Both the position numbers and the translations under genes were made by a program. 64,000 nt of DNA from Diploscapter coronatus (taxonomy: Eukaryota > Nematoda > Chromadorea > Rhabditida > Rhabditidae): assembly GCA_964036155.1 (NCBI GenBank), contig OZ038422.1, forward strand, positions 26,745,201-26,809,200, given 5' to 3'. How positions within the stretch are numbered: the first letter of the stretch is position 1; each line of letters begins with the position of its first letter. Of the stretch, positions 30,700-40,580 are shown in pieces. The notes beneath the pieces were generated by a model. It was not told the origin of the DNA. It ran no database searches and worked only from the letters and a program-made list of their open reading frames with translations.

Positions 30700-31115
30700 T
30701 TTTCTTTTTTATTTCTATTACTGTTGATCTCACTTTCTTTCGGGTTTTTTTTTATTTAAATTAGAATAAAATTGTTCATTTTCCAGGAAGAAGATTCAAA
30801 AGACTTGTGTTATTCAAGCGCACCTGTGCGTGCTACTTAGCGCGTTCTGTGTCGGTTTTTGTTCAAACCTGTCGATACATTTCAATTAATTCCCCCCGAT
30901 TTTTCTGATTCGGGTTATTTTCATAGAATTTTTCGTTTTCTTGAAAAGCTCACCGACCATTCGTTTGAAAGATGCATCCATTTTCCCTTTGTCGACATTC
31001 TTTCGCTTATAAAGTGGCTGGACTTTCCAAATCGATGAGTTTTTCCAACAACTAATTTCTCTCGTTCCAGGAGAATTTATGTGGTGAAGTTGGAGTTTCC
31101 TGATCGGAAATAGAA
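30700..31115. other. Spacer, INTS15 to NADAR gene
   Basis: About 415 bases with the INTS15 poly(A) signal and then the 5' flank of the NADAR gene. A CTCGTTCCAG at about 31070 could be a trans-splice acceptor 45 bases before the ATG. The short spacing allows an operon but does not prove one. Confidence 0.5.
30765..30770 (+). terminator. Poly(A) signal of INTS15
   Basis: AATAAA 66 bases after the INTS15 stop, preceded by T-rich sequence. Confidence 0.6.
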
Positions 31116-34100
31116 ATGTCTATGGATGAGGGCCGGATCGTGCTGGTTGGCAATGAGACGGACATCCTGCATTCGGGCTACAGCCACACCATCAGTCATG
31201 ATAATAAACGGTACATGTGTCCATTTAAAATTTTTATCCAGAGTATTTTTCTGATATTATTCTCATGAGGCTCATAAACTTTAGCCGAAATAGTTGGCTG
31301 AAAGAAAGACTACGAGTTTTCCAAGTGGAATATATGAATTGATTGATTTTCTGCAAATTATCAATTCCAATTCCGGGGTTTCAGATATCCAAGTGCAGTG
31401 CACTTCACACATTCCATGATTCTGTCGACTTTGGCAGTGGACGAGAATGCCATTCTCGATCTGCTTTGCGCGCCCAGTATCGATGTTCCCAGAGTGGTGC
31501 GCTTTTGAGTTCACCTATCAATAAAATACCACACATTCAGGCCAACCAACTGCTGCAGGAAAACATGCCTCCCGGCCACACGATGGAGAGTTTGGCCGAG
31601 TACATTCGGCAGTGCAAGCAATCGTACACCATGAAGGGATTGACCATCAGGGCTGAGCAAGATAAAGGTAGAAACAAAGACAAGGACAAAGTTTGAAAAA
31701 TAAAAATATAAAGTTTAGAAGAAACGAATAAAGGAAAGGTTTAGAAGAAAAAAAACCAAGCAAGCATAAATAAAAACGAACATAAACATAGACAACTGAA
31801 GGCAACACATGTTTTTCAGTGTTTGAACGCACGTTGATGAACACGAAAGACGCGCTGATTATCGTGTGCGATCCGAAGGACAGGGACATGGGAATCGGGA
31901 TGGACGAGAACCGATTCATCGAGTGGATGGGCAGGGAGAAGGCCGACATTCAGGCAAGTCGATATTCCTTAAAAAATGTGCATACATCTCATTTCCTATG
32001 ACAATAAAATTCATAATTAGGAATTTCCAAAGAGCCTCCTGTATTCCACACCCACACATATTTATAATTCATAGTCACTTTTTCTTTCCCCTACTACCCT
32101 CCCTTACTATCTCCTAAAAAGTGGGTGTGGAATACAGAGGGCCTTGCCAAACAAGTAAAACTAAATCGACATATTCAGATGCTCACGTACTGGATGCGCA
32201 ATGAGCACAACAGGCATCCCGATTTGGGGGCTAATAATTTGGGGTAAAAATGAGATTTTTATTTCCTTACAGTAAAAACTATTTCAGCCACTACCTAATG
32301 TGGATTCGGTATCAGAGAAGAGAGGACAAGAAGGCTGCAATGCTCAGGAGACTCCCGCAAGAAGTCGACGGAGTGACGAAGAACGACGACGACGTTGCCG
32401 TCAGAATCAAGCTCAACGAAGCCGTCATTTCACTTACAGTATGATTCTTTATGCTAATTTTCAAAAATCGTCATTTTTCAGGGGATTTTCCGTCCTCTCT
32501 CCAACTACTATCCCCTGCCATTCGAAATGAAGGGCGAGCGATATCGGTCCGTCGAGCACTACGCCTATGAAAAATTGTTCAAGTAGGGAAATTTGTAAAT
32601 GTTCGAAAAATATTTGCCCTCTTCAGCGCCCTGAAACTGGACGACAAAATGATAGAGAAACTGCAAACGACAGTCAGCCCGATTGACATTCCCGTGGTCG
32701 CTGAGAGAATTTTCAACAAATTGGATGTAGGGAAATGAATTTTGAAGAAGACAACATAAATAGGAAAAATGCACACCAAATTTATAGAAAAGGAGAATTA
32801 CAAGAGACAGCTAAGAAGAACAAGTTTCAGATGGAAGACAAATGGACCCAGATCGAGGCGAAGCTAGCTCGAATGGACCGATGGCGTCAATCCGCTATGA
32901 AGCACAAAATCCTCCAGAACAACTACCTCCAACAGCTGCTTCTCAGCACTGGTATTTTTCCCCTTATCTTATGCTAATGTTTTATTTTATTTTCTTGATT
33001 TCAGGCGACGCTCTTCTGATTGACACTTCCCCAGGAGATCCAACGTGGACTTGTCAAGCAACTGAGTCTGAGATCCAGCATTTGCTGACGAAGGACTACG
33101 TCACGCCTGCGCAAATCATCAATTGGATGAAATCTGTTCGTTTTTTTCTTTATTTTTGAAAATTATTTTCTAAAAAAATATTCTTAGAAAAAAAACAAAA
33201 ACTCTTAGATCTCGCTCAAGATTTAAAAAGAAAAATGGGATTTCAGACCAAAGTGCCCGTGAATCTGCAAGGACTCCGGGGTAACAAAACGGGTCTGGTC
33301 CTGATGGAACTGAGGCAGAAATACGCGCAGCAAACCGAGAGCCGAATCCCCTTGATTTCCCCTTTGGTCAATCCCACATTCGCGTCCATGGTCACTCAGC
33401 ACGTCATCTGCTTCACGGCGGAATCCGTCTGGCATCCACTTTATCCCGCGGAAATACGCCCCACCCCAGATTCGCAGCTAATTCCTTCGCCTATGCATTT
33501 CGTCGCTCAACAGGCTGTTAAGTAGGAAAATTTGATTTTTCGAAAAAAAAAATCCCCAAATTTCAGATACCTCGGAATCAACCAGGAGGACAAGGAGTAC
33601 ATAATGGAAACGAAGAGCTCCGTGGAGTGCTGGCAGCGACTGCACGAAGTGATCGAGGAGAAGGGCAGGGGACTCGAGAGGGAGCAGCAGTGGTGGATGG
33701 AGGTCAGACAGAAGGCAATCAAGGACGCTCTGCAGCTGCTTTTGGAACAACACTCGCCTCTCCTCAGAGCTCTGTTGGACACGGGAGATGCTATGCTGGT
33801 TAATATATTTCTTCTTTGAAAAATAGAATTCCCCCAGGTTTTATTGAAGATAAAAGAGAATTAGCGTAGCTTTGCTCCAAAGAATGAATAAATATTACTG
33901 CAGGTTTTGTAGAGATTAATGAAAAATCGAAAAAAAAAAAAAAAAAAAAAAAACATTATAATATTTCAATTTTCAGGTATACTGTAGTCGATTTTCGTCT
34001 GCTGAGGCGGAATTATCGATTGGCATGAGAGAGTCCGACCTGCGTAACTGGATGCACACCGTGGACATCTCCAGCAAACAGCTGCTGGAACTCTGCTGCA

Positions 34101-36760
34101 GGCCGATGGCCTTCAGACCGCCCTACCTGGGCGGAAATAGACTGGGCATTATTCTCATGGAACTCAGAAGGGAGTTCGTACTGAAAGGCGTCTTCCCTCA
34201 CATCCTGCCAGAATTGAATATCGGTATTCTAATTTTTTTGAAAACAAAAAAAAACATTTCTTTCTAAAATAATAAAGTTTTTATCCTTTCTTCTTAGAGA
34301 AATGCAACTTGTGTCTATCTTAGGAGTTAACGTGATCCTGGGCACAGATTCGCCTACGGAAAACCTGGTCGTGGACGAGCCATTCGACATTCTCTCTCCA
34401 GACAACTACACTGCATTGTGGATTAGTGAGGACTTATGAAATCCCCCCTTTCATGGAAAACCCATTCCAGACCCCCTGATGCTGCTCGTGAAGGACAAGG
34501 ACAAGAAGGACGATTCGATCTCGGACCTCATTTCTGCAGGTAACGAGACAAATCTCGAGTTGGAAATAAAATATGAAGAAAAAGAAATTTATATAGTTTC
34601 AAAGAACATGTTTTTGCAGCCTACTTCAAAAAACTGCCACCCAGACTGGTAACTGTCGATGACACGAAAATCAACGAGATCCTCGAACAAATCACCCAAG
34701 TCTCCGCAAACGAATTGAGCAAGCGAACTGACCGAAGGGTGCGGCATTTGAAATGCAAAATACGAACTTTAAGATCTTCTATTCCATTCTTTCAGGACTA
34801 CAATCAATATCTGTCTGACATCGCTCCGGAAGACCTCAGGGCCGTGTTTATGAAAATGTGCACTCGATTGCGGTCCAGACTTGGGGATATCGAATTCCAG
34901 CAGCAGGAGATGCAGTACTTGGCTGTTGAGGTCGGCGATTTTCTCTCAAAATTTCTGATCCTCAAATTTCCTCGAAAATTTTTCAAAGAATACAATTCCA
35001 GGTAAATCGAATGCAAATGATCCGTCGCAGTCTGGACACGGTGAGCGGCAACGATCCGCTCGGACAGACGCGGGTCGGACCAGGGCCGATCGATCTGATG
35101 CGGGAGCCGAGCGGAATGGGCGGAATGCCTCCTCCACTCATCAGAGCCACAGGAGGACAAGAAAGGAGAAGGGACGATAGAGGAGAGGACAGGTACTGTA
35201 TTCCAAATGGATCTTTAACCCTAACAAGGGACACTATTTGCCAGTGTGTTACTCACAGGATCGGCTTATATTTTTAGTGAAAGCCAATTCGAACATGTTA
35301 ATAATGAATATACCAGGCTTGAAAATGCTGAGCGTGCACCCTAATCCCCGAATTTAGTGCCGAAGTTTACTTCTTTCCCCTGCATTGCATGCATCAACTT
35401 GAAATATTAGTGTACATCGCGAAATGAGCTTTGACAATGTCATTATTCGCTGCAGCAACGAAGTTAAAGAGAGAAAGTTCAAGGCCAAGTCCTGGGATTG
35501 GGGTTTACACTCGACATTTTTGGGCCTAATTCGTTATCAGCATGTCTGAATTGATTTTCCCCAAAAATATGAGCCGGTTTTGTGGGTAACACACTGGTAG
35601 TTTTCCTTGTAAGATTGAAATGTCAAGTCACATAAACAGTTTTTGAATCAAAGGTTAAGATAACGATGAATTTGATTTCAGGAGACGAATGGATTACGGT
35701 AGGAGTGGAGGAACGATGCAGGGACAGAAGAGGGTAAGACGGGACGAGCCTGCAATGCAGCCCACCGGCAGCGACGACAGGAGAAGGAATACTACGGTAA
35801 CTATTGGTTTTTTGAAACTAATTTCCGAAGAAATAATGCTGACAAATAAAAAAATAATTATATTTATTGTATGAACTGTAGACACGCTGCTTTATGCTGT
35901 CCCTTCGAAAAGCAAAAGTGGATGGCGTTTACGCGAAACGCATTGAAACGAGCGAAAAGGAGGGAAATTGATGGGTAGAGAGCGCAAACTCCGCCCCTCT
36001 GCAAAACGCGACATGGCTTAAAAAAGTGGTAGTACGAGGACCTCCAAAATGGGGAGCAAATCATGTTTAGATTTCGAAGGTATAAAAAGGCCCAATCTAG
36101 ATCAGTGATAAATCCAATGAAATGGTTGTATGCCAAAAATTAGCGCCTAATTTTTGCATCAAAATACTCTACAGAACTTCTATTATAAATTTAGATTCCG
36201 TTTTGCTCAACTTGTCACTGAAAATTTCGATAAATTTGGCGTCTTCTGAAAAGAACTAATTTTTAGCGAGAATTCGTCACTGCGAGAAGCCAAGTAGTGC
36301 GTCTCCAAAGCTGAAACTTGGAACACCTACTAATTTTGAGGTGCTTGTTCCGATGCGAGTGCACAAAAAATCCGAAAGAGTCGTTAAATAAGAGTTTTCA
36401 AAATGCTATAAACCCGCACACCTTTTTGCATTTCGAGGGACAAAATAAAGAGAGAGAGAGACGAAGCGTCGTGTAGAAATTTAAAGAAGAAAAAAAATCT
36501 TGTAATTTCAGGATCGTCGCTCCTCGTCGCAGCAGAGATTTGGCAGAAGTCCTACAAGAAGCAGGAACAGGAACGAAGTGTCGACAGGTCCGTTCTCCTT
36601 CGAGCAGTCCAGCCATCAGCCCGTCGCAAATCGAGCACAATCACCCAAACCCGAATCTGCCAAGCAGGAGGTCGCCCCACCCAAGCCCAAAATCCCCAAA
36701 CCACGCCCTCCCGACGAAGAACTCTCGGAGGGAGAAATCCTCTCCAGTGACGAAGATTGA
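31116..36760 (+). CDS. Protein with three tandem NADAR-like modules
   Basis: Twenty exons (31116-31210, 31385-31496, 31541-31667, 31820-31953, 32179-32243, 32288-32438, 32482-32582, 32627-32726, 32831-32951, 33005-33135, 33247-33521, 33567-33798, 33977-34223, 34324-34425, 34471-34539, 34620-34738, 34796-34930, 35002-35192, 35682-35796, 36512-36760) encode 956 residues. The YbiA/NADAR pattern occurs three times. Module 1 (about 5-190): YPSAVHFTHSM, DPKDRDMGIGM, NNLGHYLMWIR. Module 2 (about 228-405): FRPLSNYYPLPFEMKGERYR, SVEHY, STGDALLID, GNKTGLVLMELR. Module 3 (about 430-615): SPMHFVAQQAVKYL, DTGDAML, GGNRLGIILMELRREF. Bacterial and plant NADAR proteins act on ADP-ribose or riboflavin intermediates as N-glycosidases. 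The C-terminus is Arg/Ser/Pro-rich and ends LSEGEILSSDED, suggesting a nuclear protein. Intron 4 starts with GC (CAG/GCAAGT). Activity is unknown. Confidence 0.85.
32035..32143. mobile_element. MITE-like inverted repeat (GTATTCCACACCCAC family), copy 1
   Basis: CCTGTATTCCACACCCAC on the left and GTGGGTGTGGAATACAG on the right, about 65 bases apart, inside a NADAR-gene intron. Related copies at 38211-38282 and 40818-40912. Confidence 0.75.
33930..33953. repeat. Poly(A) tract of 24 bases
   Basis: Uninterrupted A run inside an intron of the NADAR gene. Confidence 0.9.
35241..35597. mobile_element. MITE-like element with long terminal inverted repeats
   Basis: Left arm CCAGTGTGTTACTCACAGGA... 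(35241-35297) is mirrored by ...TGTGGGTAACACACTGG (35540-35597). Weaker pairing extends about 30 bases beyond both ends. It lies in the 489-base intron 18 of the NADAR gene and has no coding frame. Confidence 0.75.
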
Positions 36761-37548
36761 GTACAATTTTTGGCTGTTTGTACAATTCACCAGATTGTTT
36801 CCTTCTTTTCCTCCTACCACGCTCCCTAGCTCGAAACTCGGACGAACTTTACAAATTGGTGGTGAATTATACAGAAAACCCAATTCTTTCATTCGATTTC
36901 TGATAAAATTATATTTATTTCGTTCTTTTGTTGTTAAAATTTCGCCGAATCTCATCATTATATCAGAGTTGTCCATCCATTTTCCCCTAAATCCTCTTAT
37001 TTATTCAATCCTGTAAACGAGGTTTCTTTAAGTTTCATACTTTTCTCCTTTTGTTTCAAATAGCAAATGATCTTTATCGATTTTTTCTAGAAAAATAAAA
37101 ATTTCTATTCATTTCCTGAAAAGTTGATTTTGATTGGTGACTTTCTCATTGAATACCCCCTACATGATCTACTCTAGCTTATCCTGGTTAAGAGGTTGGA
37201 CGAGGCTTACAAGGATAGGATGCAGTTTACAAATGGATGAAGTTTGCAGAAGGATGAAGTGGATGAATCATACAAAAACTCTCCAAGAACCCCTTTGTAT
37301 TCATTCTCTGCCTCTGCCTCTGCGGGTGCATTGCAGCCTCGCTTGCACTCCGCTTTTGTCTTTTCCTTCTCGATTTATCGAGCCTCCGTTTCACTGTTTA
37401 TCTCTCGCTGCTTTTCGCCTCCCCAATGTTTTGCGCTGTTTTTCCGTGAATCATTGGCTTCATTTTCGGCTGCCCGTCTTCGCTGTCGCTTATCACTATC
37501 AGCCCATTAATTGTGCCGAATTTGCCAATTTAGGGCCCCCTTCACAAG
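36761..37548. other. Spacer, NADAR gene to SLC35F6
   Basis: 3' flank of the NADAR gene, including an AATAAA near 37094, then a pyrimidine-rich SLC35F6 5' flank ending with AATTTAG 15 bases before the ATG. The 36838-36882 stretch (ACTTTACAAATTGGTGGTGA, AATTATACAG) resembles one arm of the element at 55182-55315. Confidence 0.5.
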
Positions 37549-40095
37549 ATGTCCTTTGCCCTGGTCATCTCCGTGCTCATGGTCGTTACCGGGTCGCTCA
37601 ACACGATCTGTGCTAAATGGGCCGATTCCATCAAGGCGGATGGCGTCAAATTCAATCACCCATTCCTACAGGTATTCGAAAAGAAAATTCCAGATTGGAG
37701 TACTTTGTACTAAAAAATAATAGTGAACAAGTACTTGAAGTCAAAGAAAGTACAGTATCCAATTTTTTTTTCCTATTTCAGGCGACATGCATGTTCTTCG
37801 GCGAGTTCCTATGTCTGGTGGCCTTCTTCCTGTTATACGCATTTCAGCGCTATCGATGGAATCAGGCTAATATTCAAGGTTCAGGAAGATAGATTTTAAA
37901 ATTTTCATTCAAAAAGTGAAATTTATCACAAAAATTTCAAATTTTATTCAAAAATTATAAAAGTCATGCAATTTGAAAATGTGCACTTTTCTAGGCCAGC
38001 ACGGCGCGATCGTGGAGATCTCGTCCGACTCGGAGCCAGCTCTGCCCCGCTTCAACTATTTGGTGTTCCTGCCACCCGCCTGCTGCGACATCCTCGCCAC
38101 GTCCATCATGTACATCGGACTCAACCTCACCACTGCAAGCAGCTTCCAGATGTTGAGGGGTAAGAAATTGAAAAAAAAAAATACTGAAGAAAATTAGGCT
38201 TTCTGTAGTTCACTCACACCCATTTGTATTCCACACCAAAAAGTATGGGAAAAGAACAAGTGGGTGCGGAATACAATAGGCCAGTAAATTGACAAGCAAA
38301 GTATTTATTCGCAGTAGAAAAGAATCTTTAAAAAATTTTACTGTAGCAAATCATTAAAAAAATAACTTACAACAGGAATCTAATTTTTCAGGAGCCGTAA
38401 TCATCTTCACTGGCCTGCTCTCAGTGGGAATGCTGCGCACGACGATCGCACCCTTCAAGTGGCTGGGCATGTGCCTCGTCATCTCGGGCCTCGTCGTGAG
38501 TATTCATTCTATTCTAATAGTTGAGACTTTCCAAGAACGCCTAGTTTTATTCTCTAAAATTGCAATAAAACAAGTGACCCTATAGATACAACTTCAACTT
38601 TTGGTTTAGGTGGTGGGCGTGTCGGACATCTACTACGACGACGACCCAATGGACGACAGAAACGCCATCATCACGGGCAATCTGCTCATCATCATGGCCC
38701 AGATCATCGTCGCTATTCAGGTACAACATTCAGTACGGACTTGTAAATTTTCAAAACCGCGAATATCCGCACGAATAAGATAGCGTCTCTTATCGAATGA
38801 GGAAAAGAGAGTGTCTTTCTGTCTCTCGAATAAATGCGCTATCTCGTTCATACGGACATCTGGATTTGAAAATTTACAAGTTTGATTCAGTAATAATGTA
38901 AAATAGGTTTATTTTTTTCTGATTTAAAAAAATGACTGACTTTTATTGCAGATGGTCTACGAGCAGAAGTACCTCAAGGACTACGAAGTGCCTCCTCTCT
39001 TGGCTGTTGGGCTGGAAGGTCAGATTTTTCCAAAGTTAAAAAAAACAAAGGATATAAATTTTCAGGCTTGTTCGGAATGACGATCCTCTCCTTGCTGATG
39101 ATTCCGATGTACTACATCCACGTGCCGCGCACCTTCTCTACCAATCCGGGTACTGTATTCGAGGGAAAATTGATTTTTATAATTCCAAGCTTAGTTTCAA
39201 AACGCCTCCTGTGAGATCTCCATCCATTTTTCCCCCGTCCTCGCTTTTCTTTTCCTCACCGTTTCACGTTTTTCCTAAAAAAAAAGCGGGTTGTTTGAAG
39301 ATTACAAAAGGTCGTTTCGTCAAAATTTAGTTGATCAAAAATTAAAGTGGTGGTATTAATCGGCATTAGAACGAGGCGCAAACGCAAGAAAATAGTGCAC
39401 AAAATCGAAAGTCTCTGGTGCGACCAAAGATTCTCATTTTGTCCACTATTTTCTTGTGGTCGCGCCTCGTTCTAGGGGATTAATACCATTTCTGATTTCT
39501 AATTGCAGATGGCCGTTTGGAAGACGTGTTCTATGCGCTGCAGGAAATCAGGGAAGCACCCCTCATTTTGGTGGCCCTGGGCGGCCTCATCTTCAGTATC
39601 GCATTCTTCAACTTCGCCGGAATCTCCGTCACCAAGGAGCTCTCCGCCACTACCAGGATGGTTCTCGACAGCGTCAGGACGGTATGTTTAAAAATATTTT
39701 CTAACGAGTTTTTAAAAGTAGTTATGCTAATTTTTCCAGCTAGTGATTTGGGCCGTCTCTATTCCCCTCTTCGACGAGAACTTCATTCCCATGCAGGTAT
39801 TTAAAAAGAAATAAAAAATTCAAAAGGAGTAAAATTTTCAGATTCTGGGCTTCGCTTTGCTGGTGCTGGGCATGTTCGTCTACGTGGATTACCTGATTGG
39901 GCCGTTCTTCCGCAACCGCATCCTCCCGAGCATGAACGAGTCCAGGCTCACTGGGTAATTGACTCTAATTAGCTAGTTTAATTATTCTAATTATTCCGAC
40001 TTAATTATAGCCTGTGCTTCCGTCTGTGGAGTGTGGATTTGAATGCAGACGAGGGCGACCGCGATGAATTGCTGGATGAAGGAGCTCACGAATAA
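37549..40095 (+). CDS. SLC35F6: SLC35F6 family membrane transporter
   Basis: Eleven exons (37549-37671, 37782-37878, 37995-38159, 38392-38495, 38610-38720, 38952-39018, 39066-39149, 39509-39681, 39740-39796, 39842-39954, 40011-40095) encode 392 residues, close to human SLC35F6 (371). Signature blocks are almost identical to human: SSFQMLRGAVIIFTGL, NLLIIMAQIIVAIQMV, and IAFFNFAGISVTKELSATTR followed by MVLDSVRT. About ten hydrophobic segments are visible, and the N-terminus VTGSLNTICAKWAD matches VTGSINTLSAKWAD. The human protein is a lysosomal/mitochondrial membrane protein; its substrate is not established. The C-terminal tail is acidic. Two introns carry hairpin elements. RARS2 follows 485 bases downstream on the same strand, so the two may share an operon. 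Confidence 0.95.
38211..38282. mobile_element. MITE-like inverted repeat (GTATTCCACACC family), copy 2
   Basis: TTTGTATTCCACACC on the left and GTGGGTGCGGAATACAATAG on the right, in an SLC35F6 intron; clearly the same family as 32035-32143. Confidence 0.7.
38739..38881. mobile_element. MITE-like hairpin in SLC35F6 intron 5
   Basis: Left arm ACTTGTAAATTTTCAAAACC (38739 onward) and right arm ending TTTGAAAATTTACAAGT (38881) are inverted copies. Pairing continues inward to GATAGCG / CGCTATC, about 45 bases per arm. Confidence 0.8.
39349..39490. mobile_element. MITE-like hairpin in SLC35F6 intron 7
   Basis: Left arm TGGTATTAATCGGCATTAGA, ACGAGGCGCAAACGCAAG and AAAATAGTGCACAAAAT; right arm ATTTTGTCCACTATTTTCTT, GTGGTCGCGCCTCGTTCTAG and GGGATTAATACCA. 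Arms of about 58 bases with a short centre form a strong potential stem. Confidence 0.85.
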
Positions 40096-40580
40096 ATCAA
40101 GGCCATTCCCCAAACTTTATGCAAACAGGCAAAACAGGTCGAAATATCTTCCCATTCTTTTCATAATACCCCAAATTTCTGTTTTTAATCGGAACTTAAC
40201 CTTAGGAAACTATCAATCCATTTTTACACGCATACGTTGTTGTACTAATTTTGCTGTACCATCCTAAAGCTGTGTTTATTCTTCCATTTCCTTCACTGAT
40301 ATTAGAAAAGCTGGTATATTTCTACTTTGAAAATGCAATTTTATCTTATGCTTTCTCTCTCATCTCTAATTTATTTATTTTGTATCGTTCTAATTGATGA
40401 TGATCTTTAACAGTGGTGACGAGAAGTCATTTCTTAAAATATTTATTATTTTCTTCAAATAAATTATCTATTTTCGGTTTGGTAATTTTTTTAAAGAAAA
40501 TCGTATGCAAAATCGCGATAGCTGCTATTTTCTTTATTTCTATTATTTATTTTTGAAAATTTTGCAATTTCAGACCCCCG
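40096..40580. other. SLC35F6-RARS2 intercistronic region
   Basis: AATAAA at 40458-40463 probably ends SLC35F6. The region ends in AATTTCAG 7 bases before the RARS2 ATG, a likely spliced-leader acceptor. Confidence 0.55.
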
